A DNA stretch of 43,308 bases from Chitinophagales bacterium. Lineage in GTDB: Bacteria; Bacteroidota; Bacteroidia; Chitinophagales; Chitinophagaceae. The notes under the pieces are model-generated. The model did not search any database and was not told where the DNA came from. It saw only the letters and a list, made by a program, of their open reading frames with translations. Shown here one piece after another: positions 1-8,607 of the stretch. Within the stretch, counting starts at the first letter, position 1. The number at the start of each line of letters is the position of its first letter. A program made the translations under genes and the position numbers. The DNA is taken from the NCBI GenBank assembly GCA_030832645.1, contig JAURIR010000011.1:1-43308 (forward strand). Reading direction: 5' to 3'.

Positions 1-1367
1 TAACTGATGGCATGATGAAAATCCTCGTAATTTTTAGCCCTGTTCAACAACAACCACATCTTCAAAATATTGGAACTGTCATGAGCTACCCAACGTAAAG
101 CATAGGCATGATCATTTGAGAGTTCGTTTTTAAAACTTTTGTCGTAGGTAACGGGGCCAAATACAGTATATGAAACAGTATCCAGTAAGTCCTTCATCCC
201 TTTCACTTTAATCTTCTCGATTCGCTGTTGCGCATCTTTCCATTCACCATTGAACCAATAGGAAGACTTGCTTTCATCCTTGAATTTTATTTCATAATAA
301 TCCTTGACATCTCTACCCGCATTGGTGAATCCAAAAGCGATACTATCGTTGAAACCGATCACAACACCTGGCAATCCAGGAAAGGCAACACCGTATGAAT
401 TATAATTATTGGTATGCAGTTGAATTTCAAACCAAATAGATGGAAGAGTGAGTGATAGATGGGGGTCGTTGCTTAGGATAGGTTTTCCGCTTTGGGTTTT
501 TGAACCAGCTACAGCCCAGCTATTACTGCCGTTAGAGGGATTGGGTTTGAAATCTGAGGTTACATGTACAGAATCGTTTCTCTTAAAATACAATGAGTCT
601 GCATTTTGTGGAGGAACCAGTTCCGCAAGTGGCTTTGGATAGACAGTTCCTTTTGCTATAACTGGATAAAGAGAATCTGCCAACTCTGGGTAGAGAAGCT
701 TGAAATTTTCCTCTCCCAGTACTTTTAAAGCATTGGTATATTCTAAATCTTTATCGAAACCGGCCAACGTGTTGGTCATTTGCTTTGTAAACAAGGCGGA
801 CTTCATATTGCTCCATTTTTCGGGAGCGTAGCCCAGCAGCTTGTACTCCATGGGGAGTTGACTGGAGTTCAAACTTTCAATGTAGGCATTCACTCCATTG
901 GTATATGCATCCAGTGCTGCTTTAGTTGAATCGTCTTTTTCCATGGCACTCAATGCATTTTCTGCTGCGAATACCATACCTATACGACGTTGATTGCGGT
1001 CAAAATTTATTCCCTTATCTCCTACCACTTCACTCACTCTTCCTGCTGCAGCAAAGGTTTGAAATTCCATCTGCCACAAACGAAACCTTGCATGAATGTA
1101 TCCCTGTACAAAATAGGCATCGTTTTCCTGCTCTGCAAAGATGTGAGGCACCAACCGATCGTCTAGATAGACATCAACTTTCCCATTGAGCCCTTTCAAC
1201 TGAAGATCGTCTGTGAAATCATGATCAGTTGCTTCGGCATTTTGCCAAATACCTTCTTGAACACTCAAGAACTTGCCTAAGGGGATGGGCAAAACTTCTC
1301 TTGTTCCTAACAAATAAACAAGCGTGGCATTCACCAAAAGGCTAAGTGTAAAAATGAAATATTTCAT
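1..1367 (-). CDS. penicillin acylase family protein (N-terminal part, cut by left edge)
   Basis: An N-terminal-nucleophile amidase of the penicillin G/cephalosporin acylase family, which hydrolyses amide bonds such as those of beta-lactam side chains or N-acyl-homoserine lactones; the substrate here cannot be told. About 455 residues are visible from the ATG at 1367, and the frame is still open at base 1, so the C-terminal part lies outside. Residues 1-20 form a hydrophobic signal or anchor segment, so the protein is probably periplasmic. The motif G-S-N-S-W with Ser281 matches the autocatalytic cleavage site at which Ser becomes the first residue of the beta subunit, followed by the family block GKPILSNDPHL. 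A TAAnTTTG-type -7 box (1393-1400) lies about 25 nt upstream, so it probably has its own promoter behind the GSCFA gene. Confidence 0.9.
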   Translation of the reverse strand, partial: MKYFIFTLSLLVNATLVYLLGTREVLPIPLGKFLSVQEGIWQNAEATDHDFTDDLQLKGLNGKVDVYLDDRLVPHIFAEQENDAYFVQGYIHARFRLWQMEFQTFAAAGRVSEVVGDKGINFDRNQRRIGMVFAAENALSAMEKDDSTKAALDAYTNGVNAYIESLNSSQLPMEYKLLGYAPEKWSNMKSALFTKQMTNTLAGFDKDLEYTNALKVLGEENFKLLYPELADSLYPVIAKGTVYPKPLAELVPPQNADSLYFKRNDSVHVTSDFKPNPSNGSNSWAVAGSKTQSGKPILSNDPHLSLTLPSIWFEIQLHTNNYNSYGVAFPGLPGVVIGFNDSIAFGFTNAGRDVKDYYEIKFKDESKSSYWFNGEWKDAQQRIEKIKVKGMKDLLDTVSYTVFGPVTYDKSFKNELSNDHAYALRWVAHDSSNILKMWLLLNRAKNYEDFHHAIS

Positions 1368-1392
1368 AATGATAGAATAGCTTAAAGTTAAA

Positions 1393-1400
1393 CAAAATTA
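1393..1400 (-). promoter_or_regulatory. Bacteroidota -7 box (TAATTTTG) for the acylase gene
   Basis: On the minus strand the octamer TAATTTTG fits the Bacteroidota -7 consensus TAnnTTTG and sits in the 72-bp gap between the GSCFA stop and the acylase ATG. A TTTT run lies 15 bp upstream instead of a clean TTTG at 18-19 bp, so the -33 element is weak. Expected start near 1388. Confidence 0.5.
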
Positions 1401-1439
1401 TTTGTCTACCCCTTGAAAAGGAATTGTAATCGAGGAGTA

Positions 1440-2414
1440 TTAAGAGAAATAGTTCAGCTCGTCGGAAAAGTTAAGGGAAGGAAACCGGTTGGACAGTTGC
1501 GTGGCCATTTCTTTGAATTTTTGTCTGAATTTTTCATGCTCAGTAGAATTCGGGTGCATGGGCCTGTGCTTGAACGCTTGTTGAAGTTGTTGAATATCCT
1601 TCATGACTTGCTGTGTTTTCCCATCGATACAAGTCTCTACAAATTTTTCCCATACATACTGAGTGGCAAGGTAATTGGGATGCACCATGTCCTCGGCATA
1701 AAAACGATAGTCTCGCAGGTCGTCAACAATCAATTCGTAAGCAGGAAAATAATCAACAGCTGCATGTTGGGAAGTAATTTTATCAATAGCATGAAACAAA
1801 ACTGCCTTGCTCCTATTGTTTTCAACAAATCCATCGCGAAGATGACGAACGGGACTCACAGTTAGTACGACACGTATATTGCTATTTGCCTTTTGTAATT
1901 CCTCCATCAGTAGAGAAAATTGATTTGCAATCTGAGAAGGATCCAACAAATATTTTCTGAATTGATCGCTAGGATATTTGTGGCAGTTGGCAACAACTCC
2001 AGCAGTAGAATGCTCGTATACAAAAGCAGAGCCCAGTGTTATGAACAACCAGTCTGTTTTTTGAAGAAACTGATTTGCTGACCGTATACTACTATTCATT
2101 TTATCAAGGGCGATGCTCCGGTCTGCATCACTGTAACTGGAGTGAAAACTCCAATGATTCCATATTCCCTGATGTAGAAATAGTTCTTCTTCGCGAATGA
2201 CATCAGCTCCAAGATATTGACGAAGGCTATGAAAAATACTTAGTGGATTAAATAATATTCCATTAGGATTCTGCACAACATGAAACTTATGCAGATGCAG
2301 CCTATCAAATATGTGATTCGTAAAGCATGAGCCAAGCAACAATATCCTTTGCTCAATAGTGATTTTATTGGGAATGGGTGATGGATTGAACTCTAATCGA
2401 AAAGCAGTCGACAT
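1440..2414 (-). CDS. GSCFA domain-containing protein
   Basis: 324 residues, ATG start. The block LLLGSCFTNHI (residues 25-35, G28-S29-C30-F31) is the signature that names the GSCFA family, an uncharacterised group related to SGNH/GDSL hydrolases and common in Bacteroidota. A further block, LFITLGSAFVYEH, matches the family's second conserved segment. It lies 5 nt downstream of rlmB and is probably the last gene of the NUDIX-rlmB-GSCFA operon. No signal peptide is evident, so a cytoplasmic protein is inferred. The enzymatic activity is unknown; a hydrolase or esterase role is only suggested by the fold relationship. Confidence 0.88.
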   Translation of the reverse strand: MSTAFRLEFNPSPIPNKITIEQRILLLGSCFTNHIFDRLHLHKFHVVQNPNGILFNPLSIFHSLRQYLGADVIREEELFLHQGIWNHWSFHSSYSDADRSIALDKMNSSIRSANQFLQKTDWLFITLGSAFVYEHSTAGVVANCHKYPSDQFRKYLLDPSQIANQFSLLMEELQKANSNIRVVLTVSPVRHLRDGFVENNRSKAVLFHAIDKITSQHAAVDYFPAYELIVDDLRDYRFYAEDMVHPNYLATQYVWEKFVETCIDGKTQQVMKDIQQLQQAFKHRPMHPNSTEHEKFRQKFKEMATQLSNRFPSLNFSDELNYFS

Positions 2415-2419
2415 ACCAA

Positions 2420-3166
2420 TTAGTGTATTTGCATTCGTTGTTTGGAAGCCTCAAACAATATGATTCCAGTAGCAACTCCTACATTGAATGAATCAAAATT
2501 GCCCTGCATAGGAATAGTAAATTTTACATCTACTGCCTTGCTGATATAGCTCTGAATACCTTTGTCTTCGCTACCCATCACTATACAAGATGGTTTTAGA
2601 AAATCTACCTGCATTACTGTTGTTGCTGACTTCATTTCTGCGCTGCAGACCTGAATGCCATTTAGATGAAGTGTATCCACCGCTTTCAAAAGTGAATTTA
2701 CTCTACAGACCATGATCTTCTGCAATGCACCCGCAGATGACTTCAATGCCTCCTCGTTGAATGCACCAATACCTTTATCCGGAATGATCATGCATTGTGC
2801 ACCGCAGCAAAGGGATGTTCTGGCTATCGCTCCAATATTTCTGACATCTGTAATACCATCTAACATTACAAAGAGTGGAGTAACACCGGTGGAAACAACA
2901 TGATCAATTACATCCTGTAATTCGTGGTATTGGATAATACTGTTGATAGCAATAACGCCTTGATGATTGGAGCGTGTGATGTAATTTAATTTTTCAACTG
3001 GAACAACATTGATGGGTATTTGCAGTTTTTGAGACAACTGTTTTATTTCATCGATAATTTCTCCACCGATATTCTTTTGAATAAATATTCTTTCCAATTG
3101 TTTTCCGTCACGAAGTGCTTCAACAACTGGCTGTCGTCCAATTATATTGGTAGATTTCTTCATCAT
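2420..3166 (-). CDS. rlmB: TrmH-family 23S rRNA (guanosine-2'-O-)-methyltransferase RlmB
   Basis: SpoU/TrmH-type methyltransferase that 2'-O-methylates a guanosine in 23S rRNA (G2251 in E. coli) using SAM. 248 residues, the usual length. The N-terminal substrate-binding domain (about 1-80, starting NIIGRQPVVEAL) is followed by the SPOUT knot with its three motifs: LDGITDVRNIGAIARTS, IVMGSEDKGI and IPMQGNFDSFNVGVATGIIL near the C-terminus. ATG start at 3166; the ATG overlaps the NUDIX stop codon (ATGA), so translation is probably coupled. Which RNA is modified (rRNA or tRNA) is inferred from domain layout; the family contains close paralogues. Confidence 0.9.
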   Translation of the reverse strand: MMKKSTNIIGRQPVVEALRDGKQLERIFIQKNIGGEIIDEIKQLSQKLQIPINVVPVEKLNYITRSNHQGVIAINSIIQYHELQDVIDHVVSTGVTPLFVMLDGITDVRNIGAIARTSLCCGAQCMIIPDKGIGAFNEEALKSSAGALQKIMVCRVNSLLKAVDTLHLNGIQVCSAEMKSATTVMQVDFLKPSCIVMGSEDKGIQSYISKAVDVKFTIPMQGNFDSFNVGVATGIILFEASKQRMQIH

Positions 3167-3717
3167 AATTCGTTGGCTATTAGCATGAGCTTAATCTTAA
3201 ACAGGGCCGCAATAGTTATAGCATCCGTAATTTTATTTCGATCAACCATTTGCAGTGCTTCATCTATGTGATACCTATGAAATGTAAATTTTTCGGTTTC
3301 CTCCGGCTCTGGTTCTTCCTGACGCAATCCCCTTGCAAGATAAACGATTGACCTCTCATCGGAAACAGAGTTAGACAAATGCATATCCAAAATTGTTTGC
3401 CATTCAGTTGCCACCAGCCCTACTTCTTCTTTCAGTTCTTTTTTAGCTGTTTCCAGCGGATCTATATCCAAAGGGCCGCCGCCTTCAGGAATTTCAATGC
3501 TGAATTGATCCAATACATACCTGAACTGTTCTACAAAATAGACGCAATTGTTTTCATCGACAGGAACGATACCAATTGCAAGGTTCTTGAAGTGAACTTT
3601 GCCGTATATCCCCTGCTTTCCTGATGGATTGATCACCTGATCTTCGGTAACCTTTATCCAAGGATTGTCGTATTTGACCTCTCCAGTTATTCGTTGCCAG
3701 TCTTTTTGCATGGACAT
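3163..3717 (-). CDS. NUDIX hydrolase (ADP-ribose pyrophosphatase type)
   Basis: 184 residues. Likely hydrolyses ADP-ribose or a similar nucleoside diphosphate sugar. The NUDIX box covers residues 79-101 and ends in KKELKEEVGL: the metal-binding ELKEE core is intact, whereas the upstream Glu of the consensus (GX5EX7) is replaced by Ile flanked by Asp, a minor deviation. The preceding VEQFRYVLDQFSIEIPEGG is the segment typical of the ADP-ribose pyrophosphatase subfamily. First gene of an operon with rlmB and the GSCFA gene. The metK terminator hairpin lies directly upstream, and I see no convincing promoter between it and the start. M1 at 3717 and M3 at 3711 are both possible starts. Confidence 0.88.
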   Translation of the reverse strand: MSMQKDWQRITGEVKYDNPWIKVTEDQVINPSGKQGIYGKVHFKNLAIGIVPVDENNCVYFVEQFRYVLDQFSIEIPEGGGPLDIDPLETAKKELKEEVGLVATEWQTILDMHLSNSVSDERSIVYLARGLRQEEPEPEETEKFTFHRYHIDEALQMVDRNKITDAITIAALFKIKLMLIANEL

Positions 3718-3729
3718 ACCTAAAAATAA

Positions 3730-3756
3730 ATAAACCCTCCAATATGGAGGGTTTAT
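3730..3756 (-). terminator. intrinsic terminator of metK
   Basis: An 11-bp stem (ATAAACCCTCC paired with GGAGGGTTTAT) with a 5-nt loop lies 20 nt past the metK stop. Read on the minus strand, the stem is followed by a T-rich tract (TTTATTTTTA), a standard rho-independent arrangement. Confidence 0.85.
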
Positions 3757-3775
3757 ACAAGCTATTTATAGAATT

Positions 3776-5038
3776 TTATTTGATTCCAAAAGCCGACTTC
3801 ACTTTGGATACGTAATCTAGCTTTTCCCAAGTAAACAATTCAACCTCAAGCGTCTTCTTTCCACCTCCTGGTATATCAAATGATTTCTTTACTACCTCGT
3901 TCTTTCTACCCATGTGTCCATAAGCTGCAGTTTCCTGGTAAATTGGATTACGAAGCTTCAATCTTGTTTCGATTGCATAAGGACGCATATCGAAAAGAGA
4001 TTCGATCTTCTTTGCAATTTGTCCATCGTTCAATTTTACTTTTGAAGTACCGTATGTATCAACAAAAATTCCCATTGGCTTTGCAACACCAATTGCATAA
4101 GAAACTTGTACAAGTATCTCACTTGCCACACCAGCTGCAACCAAATTTTTGGCAATATGACGAGCAGCGTATGCTGCACTTCTATCAACCTTAGAAGGAT
4201 CTTTACCACTGAATGCACCACCACCGTGAGCGCCTTTACCACCGTAGGTATCAACAATAATTTTTCTTCCTGTTAACCCTGTATCACCGTGTGGACCACC
4301 GATCACAAATTTTCCGGTTGGGTTGATATGATAGGTAATTTTATCATTGAATAATTTCTGAACTTCTTTTTTACATTTTGCCTTAACGCGTGGCATTACG
4401 ATATTGATGACATCCTTTTTAATGGTATCGAGCATTAGCTTGTCATTCTTAGAAAAATCATCGTGCTGAGTAGATACTACTACAGCATCGATACGCATTG
4501 GGCGATCGTTATCGTCGTATTCGATGGTAACCTGACTTTTAGCATCGGGCCTCAAATAAGGCATTTTGCCATTTTTTTCTCTTCTGATTGAAGCAAGTTC
4601 AATCAAGATTTTATGAGCGAGGTCCAATGCCAATGGCATGTAGTTTTCTGTTTCGTTGGTTGCATATCCGAACATCATTCCCTGATCACCTGCACCCTGA
4701 TCCTCTTTCTTTTTTCTTTCTACACCTCTATTGATATCGGCAGATTGTTCGTGAATAGCAGAAAGAATACCGCAAGAGTTGGCCTCGAACATGTATTCAC
4801 TTTTTGTATATCCAATTTTTGCAATAACATCTCTTGCAATTTTTTGAACATCCAAGTTTGCCTTGGATTTTACCTCACCGGCCAAAACAACTTGACCTGT
4901 TGTTACAAGTGTTTCACAAGCAACCTTGGATAAGGGATCAAAAGCCAAAAAATTGTCAATCAAAGCATCTGATATCTGATCAGCTACTTTATCTGGGTGT
5001 CCTTCAGATACACTTTCGGAAGTGAATAAGTATGGCAT
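3776..5038 (-). CDS. metK: S-adenosylmethionine synthetase
   Basis: Makes S-adenosylmethionine from methionine and ATP in the cytoplasm, supplying the methyltransferases encoded nearby (RlmB, Pcm, MiaB). 420 residues, slightly longer than the 384-residue E. coli enzyme, as usual in Bacteroidota. Starts with [20 protein letters not shown] (ATP/methionine site). Also visible are [11 protein letters not shown] and the glycine-rich P-loop-like segment [19 protein letters not shown]. Single-gene unit: its own TACATTTG box at 5053-5060 and a strong terminator at 3730-3756. Only about 30 nt separate it from the upstream gene, so there is no room for a SAM riboswitch. Confidence 0.97.
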   Translation of the reverse strand: MPYLFTSESVSEGHPDKVADQISDALIDNFLAFDPLSKVACETLVTTGQVVLAGEVKSKANLDVQKIARDVIAKIGYTKSEYMFEANSCGILSAIHEQSADINRGVERKKKEDQGAGDQGMMFGYATNETENYMPLALDLAHKILIELASIRREKNGKMPYLRPDAKSQVTIEYDDNDRPMRIDAVVVSTQHDDFSKNDKLMLDTIKKDVINIVMPRVKAKCKKEVQKLFNDKITYHINPTGKFVIGGPHGDTGLTGRKIIVDTYGGKGAHGGGAFSGKDPSKVDRSAAYAARHIAKNLVAAGVASEILVQVSYAIGVAKPMGIFVDTYGTSKVKLNDGQIAKKIESLFDMRPYAIETRLKLRNPIYQETAAYGHMGRKNEVVKKSFDIPGGGKKTLEVELFTWEKLDYVSKVKSAFGIK

Positions 5039-5052
5039 GATTTATTTTTTTG

Positions 5053-5060
5053 CAAATGTA
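5053..5060 (-). promoter_or_regulatory. metK promoter -7 box (TACATTTG)
   Basis: TACATTTG on the minus strand matches TAnnTTTG and lies between the DUF4270 stop and the metK ATG, predicting a start near 5048 and a leader of about 10 nt. No TTTG is found at the expected 18-19 bp spacing. Confidence 0.55.
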
Positions 5061-5069
5061 ATTATAAAA

Positions 5070-6509
5070 TCAAAGCTTCGAGTATACAACTCTCAATTTC
5101 ATTCTTTGACTAGGATGACTACCTCCACCTACTACTACCCCACCTCTACACAGATGATTCAAATTGAAGGAGGAATTTAAACTTGGATAATAAACATTGT
5201 AAGGCGCCTGCAAACGCAAGGGATAATTGGTGGTATTTCTGGTAATGATCCCCTGAAAATAGCGTGTGATGTTCATGGCATAGCTGGAAACAATATTACC
5301 CTTGGGGTCTGCACTGTTTTTTCTAATTCCACCCATGATTTTAGGGTCATATGCACCTGCCTGGAATCCATCAGCAATAAAAGGTATATAAACATTGCCA
5401 GATGTATCAATAGATTCAATATATAAATAGGATGGCGCGGTAAAGACATCAGATCTTCTTCCAGGTGTAACAACCTCCTGCATAGACAACTCTGCTAAAT
5501 GAACAATTACATTGCCTTTCTTCTTTTTAAACTCATCGATAGCTGGAATACTTACTTTGGCATAGGTGCCTGGTGATGTTTGGATATAAACCAAGCTATC
5601 ACCTTGCTTTTTATTAATAGAGGAGAATGCTTCACTGTTGGCATAGGAACGAGCAATCTGATTGATTGCACCTCCAGATTTTATATTATTGAATGTGAAT
5701 GTTTTGTAGGTCGTATCTCTTTTACCATTTTTAATATACTGGTAATACATCCTCAAATTGGTGGTAGTATCATCCATGTCAAAACTCATCAAGGCATTGG
5801 ATGAATTTAACTTTCGTGGAACCAACGCAAATCCTTTGAAGAAGGCTCTGAAAAGAGAGTCATTGCGGAGTGGACTTGTTGAGCTGGCGGTATCGAATGA
5901 TAACAGTTGTTTACCAAATGCATTCGGTAATGGTATCCTGAGCTGATTGGTTGTTTTTCCAATTGCCAATGGGATAGAATCGTTCAGGATATTCGGCGCA
6001 AAGGTTCTGGAGGTCATCAACTCACCATACGACGCGGAAGATGTAATGGGATAGGCAGAATCTGCACGGAGGTATTGGTTCACTTTGAATACATCAATGG
6101 TTTGGATACCATTGGTATCTCCATACGTTTCTTTCCACTTCAAAGTGAGAACGATAGAATCAAGGTACAAGCTATCGGCAATATTTTGATAGGTAAAAGG
6201 ATAGTCAGATGGTTTCAATTCGTAGAAGATGGAGGCTGTGGTAGACCCGAAAAGTGGATCGTTGGATAATTGACCCAGAACAAATTCACCAATTCCACCA
6301 TAAATACTCCTGGTCATTCTAGGCAATAGCGAATCAGGAGTAAAACTGTTTTCGACCTTTACACTTAAAGTTGTGTCGAATGTGGTAACATTATCGATAG
6401 CAGGGAGTAAATCTGCACCTATATCGGTGTTTTTAATTTTGGTACACCCAAATATTGCAAGAAAAAAAAACAGGGGAAATAAACCTTTCAACAAACTTCG
6501 AGGACTCAC
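5070..6509 (-). CDS. DUF4270 family lipoprotein
   Basis: Predicted lipoprotein of unknown function belonging to DUF4270, a Bacteroidota family found next to the glycogen-synthase homologue. A hydrophobic segment ends at a lipobox-like LAIFGC, then the mature part begins CTKIKNTDIGADLLP, typical of the family. The frame opens at a TTG (6554) overlapping the upstream stop, but starting at the GTG at 6509 gives a compact lipoprotein signal (SPRSLLKGLFPLFFFLAIFG), so I prefer that start (479 residues). TTG at 6494 or 6491 is also possible. There is no ATG before the lipobox. It is probably cotranscribed with the gene at 6541-7356. Function unknown; anchoring in the outer membrane or periplasm is inferred. 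Confidence 0.85.
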   Translation of the reverse strand: MSPRSLLKGLFPLFFFLAIFGCTKIKNTDIGADLLPAIDNVTTFDTTLSVKVENSFTPDSLLPRMTRSIYGGIGEFVLGQLSNDPLFGSTTASIFYELKPSDYPFTYQNIADSLYLDSIVLTLKWKETYGDTNGIQTIDVFKVNQYLRADSAYPITSSASYGELMTSRTFAPNILNDSIPLAIGKTTNQLRIPLPNAFGKQLLSFDTASSTSPLRNDSLFRAFFKGFALVPRKLNSSNALMSFDMDDTTTNLRMYYQYIKNGKRDTTYKTFTFNNIKSGGAINQIARSYANSEAFSSINKKQGDSLVYIQTSPGTYAKVSIPAIDEFKKKKGNVIVHLAELSMQEVVTPGRRSDVFTAPSYLYIESIDTSGNVYIPFIADGFQAGAYDPKIMGGIRKNSADPKGNIVSSYAMNITRYFQGIITRNTTNYPLRLQAPYNVYYPSLNSSFNLNHLCRGGVVVGGGSHPSQRMKLRVVYSKL

Positions 6510-6540
6510 GTGGTTATTTTTATAATTCCAAACGGTTTTA

Positions 6541-7356
6541 TCACTTGTTAGCAAGGTCGCTATACAATTGTAAATACTCTGTTAAATCAGATCCTTCGTT
6601 AAAGGGGATTACTTTTTTTCCTTTGACTTTTGAAAATGCTTCTACCAACTTCTTGTCTACGTCTTGGTCACCAAAAGAAATGGCATCGGCATAAGATGCG
6701 CCGCCCTTAAACATTGCCAGGTTGTTAGCGTCTTTAAAAGCCTCCATGTCTTTTTCCTTGATAGCAGCACTGATTAAACACTGCTTCATGAAGTCGGATC
6801 CAAGTTTCTGTTTAAAAGTTGACTGCCCAATGGTGAAGATTACTTTGCTGTTGCTAAAAACAGGCTCTTTCTTGTAAGCGGTTTTGAGAAACATGGGAAT
6901 TAACCCGGTCATCCAACCACTGCAATGAATGATATCGGGAGGCCAACCAAATTTTTTCACTGTTTCGAGCGCACCTTTACAGAAAAATATAGATCGAATA
7001 CCATTGTCGTTGAACCACTCTTCGTTTTCATCGTGAAAAACAAATTTCCTCTTGAACATGTCCTCGTTGTCTAGGAAATAAACCTGCAATCTTGCATTGG
7101 GTAATGAAGCAACTTTGATCTGAAGAGGATAATCATCATTTTCAATAGAAATATTGATACCGGATAACCTCACTACCTCGTGGAGACGATGACGACGTTC
7201 GTTTATTGTACCGAATCGAGGCATGATGCACCTCACCTCAAAACCAGTATCGTTTGCTTTTATCGCCAGCTTATTAACAATTTCTGAGAAAGCTGTTAGC
7301 TCCAGATAGGGAGACATCTCATTGGCAATAAACAGAATTCGCTTCTTACTAACCAT
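6541..7356 (-). CDS. glycogen/starch synthase-like protein (GT5 N-terminal domain only)
   Basis: 271 residues matching the N-terminal half of GT5 glycogen synthases: RILFIANEMSPYLELTAFSEIVNKL, RCIMPRFGTINERRH, and PDIIHCSGWMTGLIPMFLK (the equivalent of the HDWQTGLIP-type segment). Complete synthases are around 480 residues and carry a C-terminal nucleotide-sugar-binding domain, which is missing. The N-terminal KTGGL motif that contacts ADP-glucose is replaced by ELTAF. Catalysis as a glycogen synthase is therefore doubtful; annotation tools nonetheless often label this Bacteroidota protein glycogen synthase. First gene of a unit with the DUF4270 lipoprotein; a TATCTTTG -7 box lies 34 nt upstream. 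Confidence 0.85.
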   Translation of the reverse strand: MVSKKRILFIANEMSPYLELTAFSEIVNKLAIKANDTGFEVRCIMPRFGTINERRHRLHEVVRLSGINISIENDDYPLQIKVASLPNARLQVYFLDNEDMFKRKFVFHDENEEWFNDNGIRSIFFCKGALETVKKFGWPPDIIHCSGWMTGLIPMFLKTAYKKEPVFSNSKVIFTIGQSTFKQKLGSDFMKQCLISAAIKEKDMEAFKDANNLAMFKGGASYADAISFGDQDVDKKLVEAFSKVKGKKVIPFNEGSDLTEYLQLYSDLANK

Positions 7357-7389
7357 GTAGCGGTTTTAGGGGGAAGTTGAAAATGAGTG

Positions 7390-7397
7390 CAAAGATA
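7390..7397 (-). promoter_or_regulatory. -7 box (TATCTTTG) upstream of the glycogen-synthase-like gene
   Basis: Exact TAnnTTTG match on the minus strand within the divergent intergenic region 7357-7519, predicting a start near 7385 and a leader of about 29 nt. No clear -33 element. Confidence 0.5.
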
Positions 7398-7519
7398 TGA
7401 AAAATCTCTTAATAAGCCCCCAGAGATGGTTCATGGTATGTTTGCCTTACCTAATATAATTGATAGATATTCAATACTTTGAGCATTCATTTTGTTAACT
7501 TCGAAATCAAAATTTCCGG

Positions 7520-8524
7520 ATGATTAAAAGGGTGAAAACAATCAGTAAGTTCTTGCTCTTCCTTGGATTGGGAATTTTTCTTTTGTGGCTGACTGTTAGG
7601 TCGTTCGGTGAAAAAGAAATCCAACAAGTAAAAGACTTGATATTTCATGCCAATATCATGGTCGTTATTTTCTGCTCTGGCATTCTCGTATTCAGCCATT
7701 TTATTCGTGCACTTCGATGGAAAATGATGATCGAGCCACTTGGCAAATCTCCTAAAAGCAGTAACGTTTTTTTTGCAGTACTGGCTGGGTATTTTTTCAA
7801 TCTCCTATTTCCAAGACTCGGCGAAGTCATGAAATGTACTTTCATCAGTAAATACGAAGACGTACCCGTAGATAAATTGATAGGTACCATGGTAGCCGAG
7901 AGACTGGTAGATTTGATCTGTTTGATTGTTGTGATTGCACTCACCATCTTAACTCAAATGAATTTAGTGGGATCGTATGCACTGGAACTCACACGCCTTC
8001 TGGAAAAGAAATTTCACTTTACCCCACTGATCTGGACGCTAATCATCACTACTATCGTATTGGTAGTAGTCTTGACTCTAAAACTTTTTAATGTTTCAAG
8101 AAATCATCCGAAACTTTTTAAAGTCAAAGAAATTATAAAAGGAATGTTGGAGGGACTCTTGAGCATTCGAAAAGTAAAAAGCCTTGCGTCTTATATATTT
8201 TACACTGTTTTAATCTGGTTTTGCTACCTAATAAGCATCCGAATTGGATTTTATGGAATGCCTTCCCTCTCTGAACTTGGATGGATTCCTTCTCTCAGTA
8301 TTCTGACCTTTGGAAGCTTCGCGATGATTGCTACACAAGGGGGAATCGGCGCTTATCAGCTGGCTATTCAAAAAACATTGACTCTTTATCAAATAGACCA
8401 AGTAAGTGGATTGGCATTTGGCTGGTTGCTTTGGCTGGTGCAGACACTGATCCTTTTTCTTATAGGTCCCCTATCGGTTTTGATGCTCTATCTTCTCAAT
8501 AAAAAGCACCAAAAACAAACTTAA
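7520..8524 (+). CDS. flippase-like / lysylphosphatidylglycerol synthase TM-region family protein
   Basis: 334-residue integral membrane protein of the UPF0104 group, related to the membrane part of MprF. At least seven hydrophobic segments are visible, starting with residues 11-27. Family hallmarks are FSHFIRALRWKMMIEPLG, LAGYFFNLLFPRLGEVMKC (the conserved P-x-R-x-GE block) and the late TQGGIGAYQ segment. Probably moves or senses lipids; the substrate is unknown. In many Bacteroidota this gene follows panC and panD near the glycogen-synthase-like gene; here panC and panD are absent from the gap. ATG start at 7520; an imperfect -7 box (TAACTTCG, 7496-7503) precedes it. Confidence 0.85.
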   Translation: MIKRVKTISKFLLFLGLGIFLLWLTVRSFGEKEIQQVKDLIFHANIMVVIFCSGILVFSHFIRALRWKMMIEPLGKSPKSSNVFFAVLAGYFFNLLFPRLGEVMKCTFISKYEDVPVDKLIGTMVAERLVDLICLIVVIALTILTQMNLVGSYALELTRLLEKKFHFTPLIWTLIITTIVLVVVLTLKLFNVSRNHPKLFKVKEIIKGMLEGLLSIRKVKSLASYIFYTVLIWFCYLISIRIGFYGMPSLSELGWIPSLSILTFGSFAMIATQGGIGAYQLAIQKTLTLYQIDQVSGLAFGWLLWLVQTLILFLIGPLSVLMLYLLNKKHQKQT

Positions 8525-8607
8525 AGGTTTGATAAAATTTCCTCTGCTCCTCTTAGCTTTACAGAATTCATCAAGTATTCTTTTAATTTGCTCCTGAAAT
8601 CATCTGT

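Noticed and set aside
448-1865. Plus-strand open frames opposite the acylase and GSCFA genes
   Set aside because: Shadows of conserved genes on the other strand.
5039-5069. SAM riboswitch upstream of metK
   Set aside because: Only about 30 nt separate the genes and they contain a promoter box; no room for the aptamer.
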